A stretch of DNA of 64,000 bases from Mycolicibacterium aromaticivorans JS19b1 = JCM 16368 (GTDB taxonomy: Bacteria; Actinomycetota; Actinomycetes; Mycobacteriales; Mycobacteriaceae). Position numbers and translations under genes: made by a program. Under the pieces are notes generated by a model, which made no database searches, was not told the DNA's origin, and saw only the letters and a list, made by a program, of their open reading frames with translations. The stretch lies in the NCBI RefSeq assembly GCF_000559085.1, contig NZ_JALN02000001.1, forward strand, positions 1,240,001-1,304,000. The letters run 5' to 3'. Shown in pieces: positions 35,415-45,881 of the stretch. The first letter of the stretch is position 1. Each line of letters opens with the position of its first letter.

Positions 35415-35876
35415 ATGTCCTGTGTCGTTCCCGTCGTCGACTACGAACCGCCGGTGTTGCGCAGCGCCCCCGAGCGGGTGCACCTGCCGGGTCCCCGCAC
35501 CCTCGGACCGTCGCACCGCCCCGCGCAACAGCCGATTCCTTCCGCCCCGATGCGTGCGGCGGGCGGCTTCGCCGACGCCGCGCTGAGACGGGTCCTCGAG
35601 GTGATCGACCGGCGGCGCTCGCTGGCCCAGCTGCGACCACTGCTGGCCGCCGGATTGGTGGAGTCACTGCTGCCTGCCGTCGCGCGACACGACGGCGACG
35701 GCGCCGCACGATTGCGCCGGCTACGGGTGCAACCCGTCGGGACCGACGGCGCGGCAGCCGAAGTGGCGGCCACCTACAGCCGGGACGGCCGCACCCATGC
35801 CATCGCCTGCCGCGTCGAACAGGTGCTGACGCCGACCGGATTGCGCTGGCAGGTGGTAGCCCTGCACATCGGCTGA
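35415..35876 (+). CDS. Rv3235-family protein
   Basis: 153 residues. A proline- and arginine-rich N-terminal half is followed by a compact C-terminal domain (RRVLEVIDRRRSLAQLRPLLAAGLVESL through TPTGLRWQVVALHIG). This domain occurs widely in actinobacteria beside secA; function unknown. ATG 35415 was chosen because GGAGAG lies 5 nt upstream. In-frame starts as far up as 35241 exist but overlap the divergent promoter region. It is convergent with secA1. Confidence 0.75.
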   Translation: MSCVVPVVDYEPPVLRSAPERVHLPGPRTLGPSHRPAQQPIPSAPMRAAGGFADAALRRVLEVIDRRRSLAQLRPLLAAGLVESLLPAVARHDGDGAARLRRLRVQPVGTDGAAAEVAATYSRDGRTHAIACRVEQVLTPTGLRWQVVALHIG

Positions 35877-35895
35877 CCGAGTGGCTTGACCGCGC

Positions 35896-38673
<2,778 letters not shown>

Positions 38674-38772
38674 GTTTTCCCCTGAACATATATAGGAGGG
38701 GCCCCCTGTGAATCGGAGGCTTAAGCGACCTCCATCCTAGGTGACGCGCTGGTCGGACCCGGGCAGCGGCGA

Positions 38773-39447
38773 TCACCCCAGCCGGATCAACCCATAGTCG
38801 TAGGCGTGCCGGCGATAGACGACCGACGGCCGATCGGTCTCCTTGTCCTGGAACAGGAAGAAATCGTGGCCCACGAGTTCCATCTCGTAGAGCGCGTCGT
38901 CGACCGTCATCGGCTTGGCCGGATGCTCCTTGGTCCGCACGATGCGGCCCGGTTCATGGTCGTCGAGCACCTGCTCCTGGGCGGTGGCCCTTTCGGGGGT
39001 GAACGCTGCGGCCGCGTCGAGGAGCGGGGTCACCGCGGTGGCCTCGTGCAGCGATACCGGGGTCTTGTCGCCGTAGTGAACCTTGCGGCGGTCCTTGGTG
39101 CGCCGCAGCCGGTTCTCAAGTTTGTGGACGGCGGCCTCGAAGGCGCCGTAGAAACTCTCCGCGCATGCCTCCCCACGGACCACCGGGCCGCGACCGCGCG
39201 CGGTGATCTCTACGTGCTGACAGTTCTTTCGCTGGCGGCGGTTGCGTTCGTGCTCGAGCTCGACGTCGAAGCGGTAGATCGAGCGGTCGAACCGTTCGAG
39301 GCGAGCGAGCTTCTGCGCCACGTAGACGCGGTAGTGATCGGGGATCTCGACGTTGCGTCCGCACACCTGAACTTCGGCGTTGGCGGATTCGGCAAGGTCT
39401 TCATCGTCGGCGAGTAATTGACCGGTGTTCGCGGAATCGATTGACAT
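38773..39447 (-). CDS. hpf: Long ribosome hibernation-promoting factor (HPF/RafS type)
   Basis: 224 residues. The N-terminal S30AE domain (VQVCGRNVEIPDHYRVYVAQ through RGEACAESFYGAFEAAVHKL) binds the 30S decoding centre. The C-terminal domain (RTKEHPAKPMTVDDALYEME through VVYRRHAYDYGLIRLG) dimerises ribosomes in long HPFs. Ortholog of Rv3241c, the RafS-type factor. ATG 39447 (MSIDSANTG) has only a weak ribosome site; the frame stays open 31 codons further to 39540. The region 39448-39742 upstream holds no gene that I can support. Confidence 0.92.
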   Translation of the reverse strand: MSIDSANTGQLLADDEDLAESANAEVQVCGRNVEIPDHYRVYVAQKLARLERFDRSIYRFDVELEHERNRRQRKNCQHVEITARGRGPVVRGEACAESFYGAFEAAVHKLENRLRRTKDRRKVHYGDKTPVSLHEATAVTPLLDAAAAFTPERATAQEQVLDDHEPGRIVRTKEHPAKPMTVDDALYEMELVGHDFFLFQDKETDRPSVVYRRHAYDYGLIRLG

Positions 39448-39742
39448 GCTTGACAACTCGTTTCTGTTACGGGTTGCACGCACTCTGGCGTGCCGGCCTG
39501 TCTTGGGATGCTGCGCCGACAGGATTGGCACGAAACTCACCCGCCGGCGCTAGGGGTCGAGGAACCTCACCTCCTACCGTCACTCGGCGAAGCGGCGGGC
39601 CTGTGGACTAGACCGCCCCCGTGATGTGTTCACGGTGTGTTGGCCCCGACGGTAGTCGTTGTTCACGCCGGCGTGCCACCTTTTTGGCCCACCTGTTTCG
39701 AAGTCTTTCGACCCCTGTTACACCGATCGTCGCCCGCCCAGG

Positions 39743-40372
39743 TCAGGCGTGCGCCAATGCGAGCACGGCCGTTACATTCACGCCGGATTCGTGGAGAGTC
39801 CGCACCGCCTCGCGGGCGGTGGCGCCGGTGGTGACGATGTCGTCGACGAGCAGGACCTCGCCTGTCACACGTGTGGTCAGCGTGATCCGGCCGGCCAGGT
39901 TGCGTTCACGGTCGGCGACCGTGAGGCCGACGGAGTCGCGGACCATCGCCCGGGTCTTCAAGGCCCGGACGACGCCGATGTCACGGTTTTCCCGGACGGC
40001 TTGTGTCGCGATGCGCAGGACGGGATCTCCGCCGCGGCGACGAGCGGCCAAGGCGCGGGTGGGCGCCGGGACGATCGTGAACGGAATATCGAGGATGCCC
40101 CAGGTTTCGAGTTGGTGTATTCCCAGGGCAAGGGCACGGGCGAAGGGAGCGACGAGATCGCGACGGCCGTGTTCCTTGAGCGCGACGATGGCCTGCCGCC
40201 GTGGGCCCACGTAGCGGCCAAGAGCAAAGACGGGCACGCCGGGGTCGATGCGCGGTGTGACGAGATGCGGTTCGTCGGTGTGGACGTTCAGTGTCGAGGC
40301 GCAGACGTCGCACCATTTGGTTGACGGCGCGCCGCAGCCTCCGCATTCGAGCGGGAGGATGAGGTCGAGCAT
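39743..40372 (-). CDS. ComF-family phosphoribosyltransferase-like protein (Rv3242c homolog)
   Basis: 209 residues. A short N-terminal zinc-finger motif (LECGGCGAPSTKWCDVC) is followed by a type I phosphoribosyltransferase domain with the PRPP loop EVLLVDDIVTTGATAREAV. Family name comes from ComF, a DNA-uptake protein in Firmicutes; in mycobacteria the role is unknown but may be in nucleotide salvage or DNA repair. It is divergent from the alpha/beta-hydrolase gene with almost no gap. Confidence 0.88.
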   Translation of the reverse strand: MLDLILPLECGGCGAPSTKWCDVCASTLNVHTDEPHLVTPRIDPGVPVFALGRYVGPRRQAIVALKEHGRRDLVAPFARALALGIHQLETWGILDIPFTIVPAPTRALAARRRGGDPVLRIATQAVRENRDIGVVRALKTRAMVRDSVGLTVADRERNLAGRITLTTRVTGEVLLVDDIVTTGATAREAVRTLHESGVNVTAVLALAHA

Positions 40373-40375
40373 GGC

Positions 40376-41245
40376 TTGAGTGTGACGCGTCCTGGCGATG
40401 TGGCGGGAGTACTGTCCACAGGGGTGGCTGAGACGACGGGATTCGTCGAGGCGAACGGGCTGACGTTCGCCTACATCGAGGAGGGCTCAGGGCCTCTGGT
40501 GCTCATGCTTCACGGTTTTCCGGACACTGCGCACACGTGGGATCACCTTCGTCCGCTGATTGCTAATCGCGGCTGCCGGGCGGTGAGCCCGTTCATGCGG
40601 GGCTTCCACCCGACTGCGGTGCCTGCCGTAGATCCGGGCCAGGAGACGTTGGCGCATGACGTACTGGCGTTGATCTCTGCGCTGGGAGCTTCCGAGGCCG
40701 TTCTCATCGGTCACGACTGGGGCGCGTCGGCGGTCTATGGCGCGGCAGCGCTGCGGCCAGACTTGGTTTCCAAACTGATGACTGTTGCGATTCCGCATCC
40801 GGCGACATTGAAGCCTTCATTTCGGAAAGTCTGGGGTGCAAGGCATTTCGCTACCTATAAGCTTCCCGGAGCCGCGAAAAGATTCGCCCGCAACGATTTC
40901 GCGGCGTTACCTGCGATCTATCGGCGATGGTCGCCGACATGGAATCCTCCCGACTCGGAGTTCGACGCCGCGCGGGAGTGCTTCTCGAGTCCGGGCAGCC
41001 TCGACGCGGCGTTCGGCTATTACCGCAAGTTGTCGCCGCTTCCGTCCGCGTCATTGCGAGCGAAGATCGCTGTGCCGACCGTCGCCTTCGCCGGGTTGGA
41101 TGATCCGGTGGCCGAGCCCGCGGACTATCGCCGCGCCAGACGGATGTTTTTGGACGACTATAGGATTGAGGAAGTTCCGGGTGGGCACTTCATGCATCGG
41201 GAACATCCGGACCTGTTCGCCGAGCGAGTGTTGAGTCACCTGTGA
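40376..41245 (+). CDS. Epoxide-hydrolase-like alpha/beta-hydrolase
   Basis: 289 residues. The oxyanion region is LMLHGFPDTAHTWDH and the nucleophile elbow is GHDWGAS, so the nucleophile is Asp, as in epoxide hydrolases and haloalkane dehalogenases. The late acid is in DDPVAEP and the His in GGHFMHREHPDLF. The start is uncertain: TTG 40376 would leave only 3 bp to the divergent comF start, and GTG 40424 (VAETTGFVEANG) is a realistic alternative. No Rv equivalent at this place is recalled; it begins the accessory block. Confidence 0.85.
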   Translation: MSVTRPGDVAGVLSTGVAETTGFVEANGLTFAYIEEGSGPLVLMLHGFPDTAHTWDHLRPLIANRGCRAVSPFMRGFHPTAVPAVDPGQETLAHDVLALISALGASEAVLIGHDWGASAVYGAAALRPDLVSKLMTVAIPHPATLKPSFRKVWGARHFATYKLPGAAKRFARNDFAALPAIYRRWSPTWNPPDSEFDAARECFSSPGSLDAAFGYYRKLSPLPSASLRAKIAVPTVAFAGLDDPVAEPADYRRARRMFLDDYRIEEVPGGHFMHREHPDLFAERVLSHL

Positions 41246-41285
41246 GCCGTCGGTTTTTGTCGGACCCTGCTGTCATCATGGAGTT

Positions 41286-42512
41286 ATGTCCTCGACCACC
41301 GTGCTCAGCCCGAAGGAGCGTCTGGAGGTGGTGTTTGAGGAGTTGGCGGAGCTGGCCGGCCAGCGCAACGCGATCGACGGCCGCATCGTGGAGCTTGTCG
41401 CCGAATTGGATCGCGACGACCTCTGCGGTATGACCGGGGCGCGGTCCGTCGCGGCCGTGGTGGCCTGGAAGCTGGGCACCTCACCCTCCAACGCCAACAC
41501 CATTTCGGCTGTCGCACATCGACTTTCTGAATTTCCGCGATGCACACAAGGCATGCTGGAAGGCCGGTTGTCCCTGGATCAGGTCGGCGTCATCGCCCAA
41601 CGAGCCGCCGACGGCTCCGACGAGCACTACGCACAGCTGGCCGCGGTTGCGACAGTCAGCCAGCTGCGCACAGCGATCAAGCTGGAACCCAGGCCCGACG
41701 GCGCGTCCCGTCCAGAACCGCGACGCGCGATCACCAATACCTCCGGTGAGGACACGACGACCTGGAAGATCACCCTTCCGCATAGCGAAGCAGCCACGTT
41801 CGACGCCGCGCTGCAGTCCCATCATGATGCGTTGGTCGCAGACTGGAAACGCGATCACGACGCCGACTCTGCAGACAACGCGCCACCGTTGCCGAACGCC
41901 ACTGATGCGTTCATGAGCCTGGTCGAGGCCGGCTGGGACACCGACGTCGCCCGCCGCCCCCACGGACAGCGCACCACCGTGGTCGTTCACGTCGACGTCG
42001 AAAAGCACACCGGGCAACTACATCTGGGTCCGCTGCTCTCCGATGGCGATCGCCAATACCTGACGTGCGACGCCACCTGCGAAGCATGGTTCGAACGCGA
42101 CGGCCAACCCATCGGCGCCGGCCGCACCACCCGGACCATCAACCGGCGGCTCCGTCGCGCCCTCGAACACCGCGACACCACCTGCGCAGTCCCCGGCTGC
42201 AACGTCACCCGCGGACTGCACGCTCATCACATCCAACACTGGGAAAACGGCGGCCCCACCGAACTGCACAACCTGGTGCTGCTGTGCCCCTTTCACCACC
42301 GCGCACACCACCACGGCGACATCACCATCACCGGGCCTGCACACCAGCTGACCGTCACCGACAGCGACGGCGAACCCCTCAGTTCGCGCTCACTCGCCCG
42401 CCCACCACACCATCCACCACCGACGGTTCCACCCTGCCCCGGACCCACCGGCGAACGCGCAGACTGGAAGTGGTACCAACCCTTTCAGCCGAAAGCACCA
42501 CCGGAGAACTAG
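41286..42512 (+). CDS. DUF222/HNH nuclease (13E12 repeat family)
   Basis: 408 residues: N-terminal DUF222 helical domain (ERLEVVFEELAELAGQRNAI) and a C-terminal HNH endonuclease domain (CAVPGCNVTRGLHAHHIQHW, NLVLLCPFHHRAHH). This 13E12 family is amplified in mycobacteria and moves between genomes, often marking insertion sites. GGAG sits 4 nt before ATG 41286. It lies exactly between the comF-side genes and the T7SS toxin cassette, consistent with a role as a mobile or selfish element. No target repeats were recognised around it. Confidence 0.9.
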   Translation: MSSTTVLSPKERLEVVFEELAELAGQRNAIDGRIVELVAELDRDDLCGMTGARSVAAVVAWKLGTSPSNANTISAVAHRLSEFPRCTQGMLEGRLSLDQVGVIAQRAADGSDEHYAQLAAVATVSQLRTAIKLEPRPDGASRPEPRRAITNTSGEDTTTWKITLPHSEAATFDAALQSHHDALVADWKRDHDADSADNAPPLPNATDAFMSLVEAGWDTDVARRPHGQRTTVVVHVDVEKHTGQLHLGPLLSDGDRQYLTCDATCEAWFERDGQPIGAGRTTRTINRRLRRALEHRDTTCAVPGCNVTRGLHAHHIQHWENGGPTELHNLVLLCPFHHRAHHHGDITITGPAHQLTVTDSDGEPLSSRSLARPPHHPPPTVPPCPGPTGERADWKWYQPFQPKAPPEN

Positions 42513-42533
42513 GTTGATTTACTGCTGGGCCGG

Positions 42534-42822
42534 CTATCGGACCAGATAGGTGTAGTAGTTGCCGAGCGCGGTGAGCGCTTCCAGCGAAAGATCAGGATGG
42601 CGCTCGGCCGTGATGACGTTCACCGCGTTGCCGCCGTCGCTCAGCTAGGCCTGTCCAATCGAGGTCAATTTTTATTGTCTCAGCGAGGATTTCGCGCAGG
42701 CGCTCACGCAGTTCCTCGGCTCGGTCGCCGAACCCTTCGCCGAACTGCTGATCATTTCGGCCCGGGTAGTTCTTGAGGTAGACGCAGATGGCGGTGCCGA
42801 GATCGGGCTGTTCGGTTGTCAT
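42534..42822 (-). pseudogene. Frameshifted small gene at the end of the immunity-like cluster
   Basis: ATG 42822 (MTTEQPDLGTAICVYLKNYP) overlaps the upstream gene by ATGA. The frame reads sensibly to KIDLDWTGL near 42647 and then continues as Arg-rich nonsense. The +1-shifted frame, from 42644 to TAG 42534-42536, reads LSDGGNAVNVITAERHPDLS and ends LGNYYTYLVR, which looks like a genuine C-terminus. Total length 289 nt is one base over a multiple of three. The simplest explanation is a recent frameshift in a protein of about 95 residues. Function unknown. Confidence 0.7.
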
Positions 42823-43109
42823 ATCGCGGTGCCGCGGTTCCAACCAGGCTTCTGAATGAGCAACTCGTCGTGCTCGTGCCGGCGACATGACTCTACAAAT
42901 TCAAGTGCCGCCTCATGGTCGGCCATGAAGTGTTCGTACTGAGCGGGTGTCAGTCGGTAGTACTCCTCGTAGTCAATGATTCCGACCGTCACCGGAAAAG
43001 AAACGTAATTGCCACCGGTTTCGAGATCGACCCCCAGGGAGTAGCAGTCCTCCCGGGAGAAGTACGTGTCCTCAAAGCGTTCGACTATCAATTTCGTCAC
43101 CTTCGACAT
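42819..43109 (-). CDS. Small acidic protein, possible immunity or accessory factor
   Basis: 96 residues, acidic and soluble, beginning MSKVTKLIVERFEDTYFSRE. Aromatic-rich motifs VDLETGGNYVSFPVTVGIID, YEEYYRLTPAQYEHFM and a C-terminal LLIQKPGWNRGT. It resembles small proteins that travel in polymorphic-toxin neighbourhoods, but I cannot name the family. It overlaps the frameshifted gene downstream by ATGA, so the two were co-translated. Confidence 0.65.
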   Translation of the reverse strand: MSKVTKLIVERFEDTYFSREDCYSLGVDLETGGNYVSFPVTVGIIDYEEYYRLTPAQYEHFMADHEAALEFVESCRRHEHDELLIQKPGWNRGTAI

Positions 43110-43132
43110 GGTTGCAAAGGATCGTAGTGAAT

Positions 43133-43888
43133 TCAGGCGTTGAGTTCCGCCAGCGTGACCGCGAGGTACGGACCGCGGGGATTGATGACCAGGCCGCTGT
43201 AGCCCTGATCGCGGGCTATCTCGATCACCTTCTCTGTCGTGCTGGCCATGACGGCGTCCGCGACGTTGTGGGCTACGACCTCCGGGGCACTTGTGAACGC
43301 GAAGAGTCCAGGCGACCCGTCCGGCATTCCTGTTGCGCGGAAACCCACCTTCCCCGGCTGCGATGTCTCGTCGACGCCGAGGAGCAGAGGGCCGTCCTGC
43401 CTGAGCAAGTCGAGCACCGCCTGCCGGTCGATGCGTCCAGCATTGAAATCCACCGTGGCGGTCTTGAGTGCCTCGTTGTTGGGGTTGCGCAATGCGAAGT
43501 CGATCTCGGCCGCAGACACCGCACAGGTCGGTCCGGCGGGATCGATGTAGAGCCAGGCGTCCTGCTGCGACTTGGCGAGTTCGAGTACGTCGGTCGCCGG
43601 ATTGACCAACGACATGGTCGCTGTTCCCGGCGGATGAAGCCGCGCGATCTCTTCATTGCGCGTGAAAGCCAACAGTGCGCCTTTGCCGTCTGGGCCTGTG
43701 CCACGACCGATCTGCAGCCGTGCGCCGGGCGCGAAGCCGGTCGACGTAGGCGCGTCGGAGCCTGTGGTGTCTAGGAGAAGATCACCGAACATGCAGGATC
43801 GCAGGACTTCCAGTGCGGTCGCCTGGTTGGGTTGTGCCGCAAAGGATGCGACGGCCGCGCGGACGATGGTGTTGTCGACCAGTTTCAT
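43133..43888 (-). CDS. Tandem SseB-domain protein
   Basis: 251 residues with two SseB-like domains: one around residues 60-150 (ALLAFTRNEEIARLHPPGTA, AWLYIDPAGPTCAVSAAEID), the second around 165-251 (GLFAFTSAPEVVAHNVADAV, GYSGLVINPRGPYLAVTLAE). SseB-type proteins are often found beside secreted effectors, possibly as chaperones or immunity factors; their biochemical role is unclear. ATG 43888 follows GAGAAGG with good spacing. It belongs to the same minus-strand run as the toxin genes. The 216 bp upstream to 44104 hold nothing recognisable. Confidence 0.72.
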   Translation of the reverse strand: MKLVDNTIVRAAVASFAAQPNQATALEVLRSCMFGDLLLDTTGSDAPTSTGFAPGARLQIGRGTGPDGKGALLAFTRNEEIARLHPPGTATMSLVNPATDVLELAKSQQDAWLYIDPAGPTCAVSAAEIDFALRNPNNEALKTATVDFNAGRIDRQAVLDLLRQDGPLLLGVDETSQPGKVGFRATGMPDGSPGLFAFTSAPEVVAHNVADAVMASTTEKVIEIARDQGYSGLVINPRGPYLAVTLAELNA

Positions 43889-44104
43889 TTGAACCTTCTC
43901 AACCGACGGCATCCACAAGCAAAATAACCCGTCATCTGTACGTCGACAGATCAAGGCGACCCCGCAGGAGCCCGCGTTGCACCATGATGGGGATAGGGGC
44001 CTTCACGCCATGCGAAGATTCGGTCGGCCAAAGGGCCCTGCACCTCGCCCCATAAATGGCGTCGCGGGCAGTCTGAGTTCGTTTACGCATCCGAGGACCC
44101 CGCG

Positions 44105-44668
44105 TCATAGTTGCGATAGCACCGACTCGGGCATCCCTTCGACGAGCAACGCATCTAGCTCGTCGTACGAAAGAGTTAACAGCTTGTTCTCCGGTTGGAT
44201 GCCACCAGCTTGAAGGACGAAGTATCTGGTGGTGTCATCCTTCAGTTCGAACCTCGATACGTATTCGTCAACCGAGAGCTGACGTACACGCTGATCCAGT
44301 CCAGCGTCCTCCCAGGCCCATTCGATCGGGTCGAGCCGAAGGCCGATTCTCAGGAATTCGCCCACATTGAGCACGATGTACTTGCCGGCATCCTCAACCG
44401 AGGAAAAGACACCGCATAGGGATTCAACTGGTTCATTTCGGTGCTCGCTCGCAACCCTCAGTACGGCGCATCTCTCACCGTCGGGCTTGACAATGTAGGC
44501 GGTCCACCCCGGATATGGAAAGCCGGATCGCAAGTGAAGCTGTCCTGCCTCCCAGATCGGTTCATCTCTCGGCGCCTTCCCCGCAAGTGCGTAAATTCGG
44601 CGCCACTTCTTATATCGGACCAGAAGATCCTGCCAATCAGAAGATGTTCCAGTCTCATTGGAATCCAT
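44105..44668 (-). CDS. Unrecognised soluble protein in the toxin-immunity cluster
   Basis: 187 residues, no signal peptide or membrane segment. It is rich in Trp and Tyr (DWQDLLVRYKKWRRIYALAG, IEWAWEDAGLDQRVRQ) and ends SYDELDALLVEGMPESVLSQL. AGGAG lies 5 nt before ATG 44668. Base composition is visibly more A/T-rich than the flanks, suggesting transfer. The last 15 residues recur, inverted, on the plus strand at 44690-44755. Size and context fit an immunity protein; no family name can be given. Confidence 0.62.
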   Translation of the reverse strand: MDSNETGTSSDWQDLLVRYKKWRRIYALAGKAPRDEPIWEAGQLHLRSGFPYPGWTAYIVKPDGERCAVLRVASEHRNEPVESLCGVFSSVEDAGKYIVLNVGEFLRIGLRLDPIEWAWEDAGLDQRVRQLSVDEYVSRFELKDDTTRYFVLQAGGIQPENKLLTLSYDELDALLVEGMPESVLSQL

Positions 44669-44689
44669 CTGTCTCCTAGCATTTTTCGT

Positions 44690-44850
44690 GTGGACGACGA
44701 GCTAGCTGCATTGCTCCTCGAAGGGATGCCCGAATCAGTGCTATCGGGGTTATGACATGAAGGTGCTTCGAGAAGCTGCGGGGATCGCCCGCGGCCTGAG
44801 GGATCTATCGGTCAGTGCTACGGCCCGTACTCGGGTACCCGCACGGGGCC
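44690..44850 (+). pseudogene. Inverted gene scraps: a paralog's C-terminus and a truncated next gene
   Basis: On the plus strand 44690-44755 reads VDDELAALLLEGMPESVLSG and Leu-stop, nearly the C-terminus of the minus-strand protein at 44105-44668. One base after the TGA, ATG 44757 opens MKVLREAAGIARGLRDLSV, which has the look of a real N-terminus but loses sense after about 44820 and runs into the opposing ADP-ribosyltransferase gene. This is most simply the end and start of two adjacent genes from an inverted, partly deleted cassette. Confidence 0.6.
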
Positions 44851-44852
44851 AT

Positions 44853-45311
44853 TCACGATGGTGGGCGGAATGCGAACCGACCTGGCGTATTAACCGTGAC
44901 GTCTGGTCGCGCCAGAGCGGCCGTGACCTGTTGAATGACAGCTTCTTTCAGCGCCGCCGAATCAGCAGGCAGGCCGGGCGCATCGCCCGGTTCCGCAAGA
45001 AGTACCACGCTGCCGGTTAGACCTGGCACATCCACCAAACCGGCGAGCAGGAGCAAAGTGCCCGGAAGCATGGCGATCTCCTGCTCCTCCCGATAGCGCG
45101 CGAATGGCGCTACAAGACGCCCCGTGATGCTGACGATTGCGGCCAACCATTCGGCGGTGAAGTTCTCACTGGCGACGCGTGGATCCATTGACGTGGGCAG
45201 GATCCCACTGAGAGTAAAGGACCCGTTCGGCCTGGGGCCTGCCATACCTCGGTATGTAATTGCCGGCAGTGCAGGCAGTTTAGACAACGATGTCAGAATA
45301 TCCTCGGCCAT
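44853..45311 (-). CDS. Stand-alone ADP-ribosyltransferase-like protein
   Basis: 152 residues. The R / TS / ExE signature of mono-ADP-ribosyltransferases is readable: ITYRGMAG (Arg21), ILPTSMDPRVASENF (Thr40-Ser41) and REEQEIAMLPG (Glu76-x-Glu78). It aligns segment by segment with the C-terminal domain of the large toxin next door (TWRGMRG, YYSSTLDRSVAEMFA, YENEVLFPRNS). It lacks the helical YTT...IN..LR lobe that precedes the Arg in full toxins, and has no secretion module. It could be an orphan toxin tip, a decoy, or an intracellular enzyme. It begins 3 bp after the immunity-like gene. Confidence 0.68.
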   Translation of the reverse strand: MAEDILTSLSKLPALPAITYRGMAGPRPNGSFTLSGILPTSMDPRVASENFTAEWLAAIVSITGRLVAPFARYREEQEIAMLPGTLLLLAGLVDVPGLTGSVVLLAEPGDAPGLPADSAALKEAVIQQVTAALARPDVTVNTPGRFAFRPPS

Positions 45312-45314
45312 CGG

Positions 45315-45881
45315 CTAATCCTTTCCTGCTGCCTCGATGGCAGCAAGTGTGGCCGCCGCAGCGCGGTTGATGAACTCCGTGCCACGCGCCTCGCCATGCA
45401 CATCCCATTGCCAACTGCCGACATAGGTCAATTCACCGGGCGGCTGGCCTGGAAAGCCGACTTGCACTAAAGGGTCCTGGACCAGCGCTGGAACCGGCAC
45501 CAAAAGGCTGCGTATCAGTTCGATGAGCACTTCGGGCGAGTTGCCGATGTAGTCCGGGCGGCCACACTGAGTCGACTCGAGCATGTAGGCCTCGGGGGGT
45601 CCGTCGCCGGGGATACTGCGATCAACCGACACCACGACCCCTCGTTTCGGCATTTTGATTTCGACGCCGTCCTGTAATGGGATAACGGGGTATCCAGCCG
45701 CGAGTAAACCGACTGCCAATGTCTCGAGGCGATCTGTTGGCCAGCTGAACAGCGAGTGCTTTGGGAGGTAGTTGGCGGTGTGCAGACTACGCGCGTAAGG
45801 GTGGCCCAAACCCCACCCGACCCTCATGTGCTGCCGAAGCCAGTCGGCAATTTCGCGATTTGACGAGAGCGTGGTTGTCAC
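45315..45881 (-). CDS. Presumed immunity protein for the ADP-ribosyltransferase toxin
   Basis: 188 residues, soluble, no signal peptide. Segments such as HPYARSLHTANYLPKHSLFS, YMLESTQCGRPDYIG and GELTYVGSWQWDVHGEARGT are not a family I can name. GTG 45881 overlaps the toxin stop as GTGA, so the two are translationally coupled. Placement directly after a CpnT-like toxin matches that of the immunity factor in the M. tuberculosis cpnT operon. Role as immunity protein is inferred from position alone. Confidence 0.65.
   Translation of the reverse strand: MTTTLSSNREIADWLRQHMRVGWGLGHPYARSLHTANYLPKHSLFSWPTDRLETLAVGLLAAGYPVIPLQDGVEIKMPKRGVVVSVDRSIPGDGPPEAYMLESTQCGRPDYIGNSPEVLIELIRSLLVPVPALVQDPLVQVGFPGQPPGELTYVGSWQWDVHGEARGTEFINRAAAATLAAIEAAGKD

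Noticed and set aside
42534..42644. Remnant of an Rv3243c-like backbone gene
   Set aside because: The fragment joins smoothly, after a one-base shift, to the small gene starting at 42822, so a frameshift explains it better.
43977..44213. Plus-strand open frame between the SseB gene and the 44105 gene
   Set aside because: Overlaps the minus-strand gene, has no ribosome site and an unstructured, Arg/Pro-rich product.
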